Source: Candidatus Cloacimonadota bacterium (GTDB taxonomy: Bacteria > Cloacimonadota > Cloacimonadia > Cloacimonadales > Cloacimonadaceae). Taken from it: 6,650 nt of DNA. Below, piece by piece: positions 6,336-6,650 of the stretch. The first letter of the stretch is position 1. Each line of letters opens with the position of its first letter. The notes below the pieces were generated by a model. That model made no database searches, was not told where the DNA came from, and saw only the letters and a list, made by a program, of their open reading frames with translations. Location: contig JAAYQD010000153.1 in NCBI GenBank assembly GCA_012519465.1, positions 1 to 6,650 of the forward strand, written 5' to 3'. The translations under genes and the position numbers were made by a program.

Positions 6336-6650
6336 TTACTCCTGTTCCTCATCCGGGAACATGCTGTCTATCTTGGAAATAGCATCGGAGGCTATGTCTT
6401 GGAAGCCGTCCATGGCATCTTTCATGTCAGCCAGCTGGCGTTCCAATTCTTCCACCCTTTGCTTTAGGGATTGGTTTTCCTGTGCCAAGCCTGCCTGCTG
6501 GTTGTTTCCACTATCTATTTGGCTGATCAGCTGCACGTTTTCCTCGGTGAGCTCCAGCACTTGCAGCTCGGCTTCTTCCAGCTTGGCTTTGGCTTCTGTA
6601 TATTGATTTATCAGCTTTTGGATCTTCTCCTGTAAGCCTGTGGCAAATCT
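6336..6650 (-). CDS. small coiled-coil protein, 5' end cut by the window edge (ZapB-like candidate)
   Basis: The frame is open from the right edge (6650) to the TAA at 6338-6336, giving at least 104 residues. The whole visible protein is a heptad-rich coiled coil: LQEKIQKLINQYTEAKAKL near the start, then LELTEENVQLISQI, a Gly/Asn/Gln-rich break (DSGNNQQAG) and LKQRVEELERQLADM, ending in an acidic tail DEEQE. No signal peptide or membrane segment is visible. A GTG at 6560 in frame could be a start, but the coding pattern continues unbroken upstream of it and it has no good ribosome binding site, so I treat the gene as partial. It sits 3 nt before zapA. Small coiled-coil genes in this place are often labelled ZapB-like because ZapB is a coiled-coil partner of ZapA; here that is inference from position and shape only. 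Confidence 0.75.
   Translation of the reverse strand, partial: RFATGLQEKIQKLINQYTEAKAKLEEAELQVLELTEENVQLISQIDSGNNQQAGLAQENQSLKQRVEELERQLADMKDAMDGFQDIASDAISKIDSMFPDEEQE
6339..6343 (-). promoter_or_regulatory. ribosome binding site that supports the GTG start of zapA
   Basis: AGGAG on the minus strand spans the last codon and first base of the stop codon of the upstream coiled-coil gene (GAG TAA), six bases before the GTG at 6332. The arrangement suggests that translation of zapA is coupled to its upstream neighbour. Confidence 0.7.

Noticed and set aside
6336..6560. GTG at 6560 as the true start of the coiled-coil gene
   Set aside because: The same heptad pattern continues upstream to the window edge without a stop, and no ribosome binding site precedes the GTG.

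Overview
The window holds one co-oriented block of housekeeping genes, all read from the minus strand (right to left), closed on the left by a strong intrinsic terminator. In transcription order: the 3' end of a small coiled-coil protein gene (right edge), zapA, a 6S RNA gene (ssrS), rny (RNase Y), ymdB (metallophosphoesterase), folD, and a large lipoprotein gene, then the terminator at about 101-138. The remaining ~100 bp at the left edge are non-coding and carry a short degenerate 7-bp tandem repeat.

The organism is a diderm bacterium: a large lipoprotein with a lipobox and multi-domain beta-rich ectodomain, a ZapA-type division protein, and RNase Y rather than RNase E. The gene order zapA - 6S RNA - rny, preceded by a small coiled-coil gene, and the style of the lipoprotein (Ig-like N-terminus plus amidotransferase-like C-terminal fold) recall the Fibrobacteres-Chlorobi-Bacteroidetes sphere. 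Candidatus Cloacimonadota is my best guess, at low to moderate confidence and from memory only. GC looks close to 50 percent, and nothing in the window suggests recent transfer or mobile DNA.

The block is compact. coiled-coil/zapA are 3 nt apart, rny/ymdB overlap by 1 nt (TAATG), ymdB/folD overlap by 11 nt, and folD/lipoprotein are 31 nt apart. The only long gene gap (about 240 nt between zapA and rny) is filled by the 6S RNA and by two back-to-back hairpins just upstream of rny. Functionally it joins division-ring assembly (ZapA and a possible ZapB-like partner), global control of RNA polymerase (6S RNA), mRNA decay (RNase Y with its usual companion YmdB), one-carbon folate metabolism (FolD) and an envelope lipoprotein of unknown role.

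Points most worth following: a FolD whose usual catalytic lysine is an isoleucine; an 8-bp perfect inverted repeat that would bury the rny Shine-Dalgarno sequence; and the 6S RNA itself, which an ORF-only annotation would miss. I found no new defence, mobile or CRISPR-like system.
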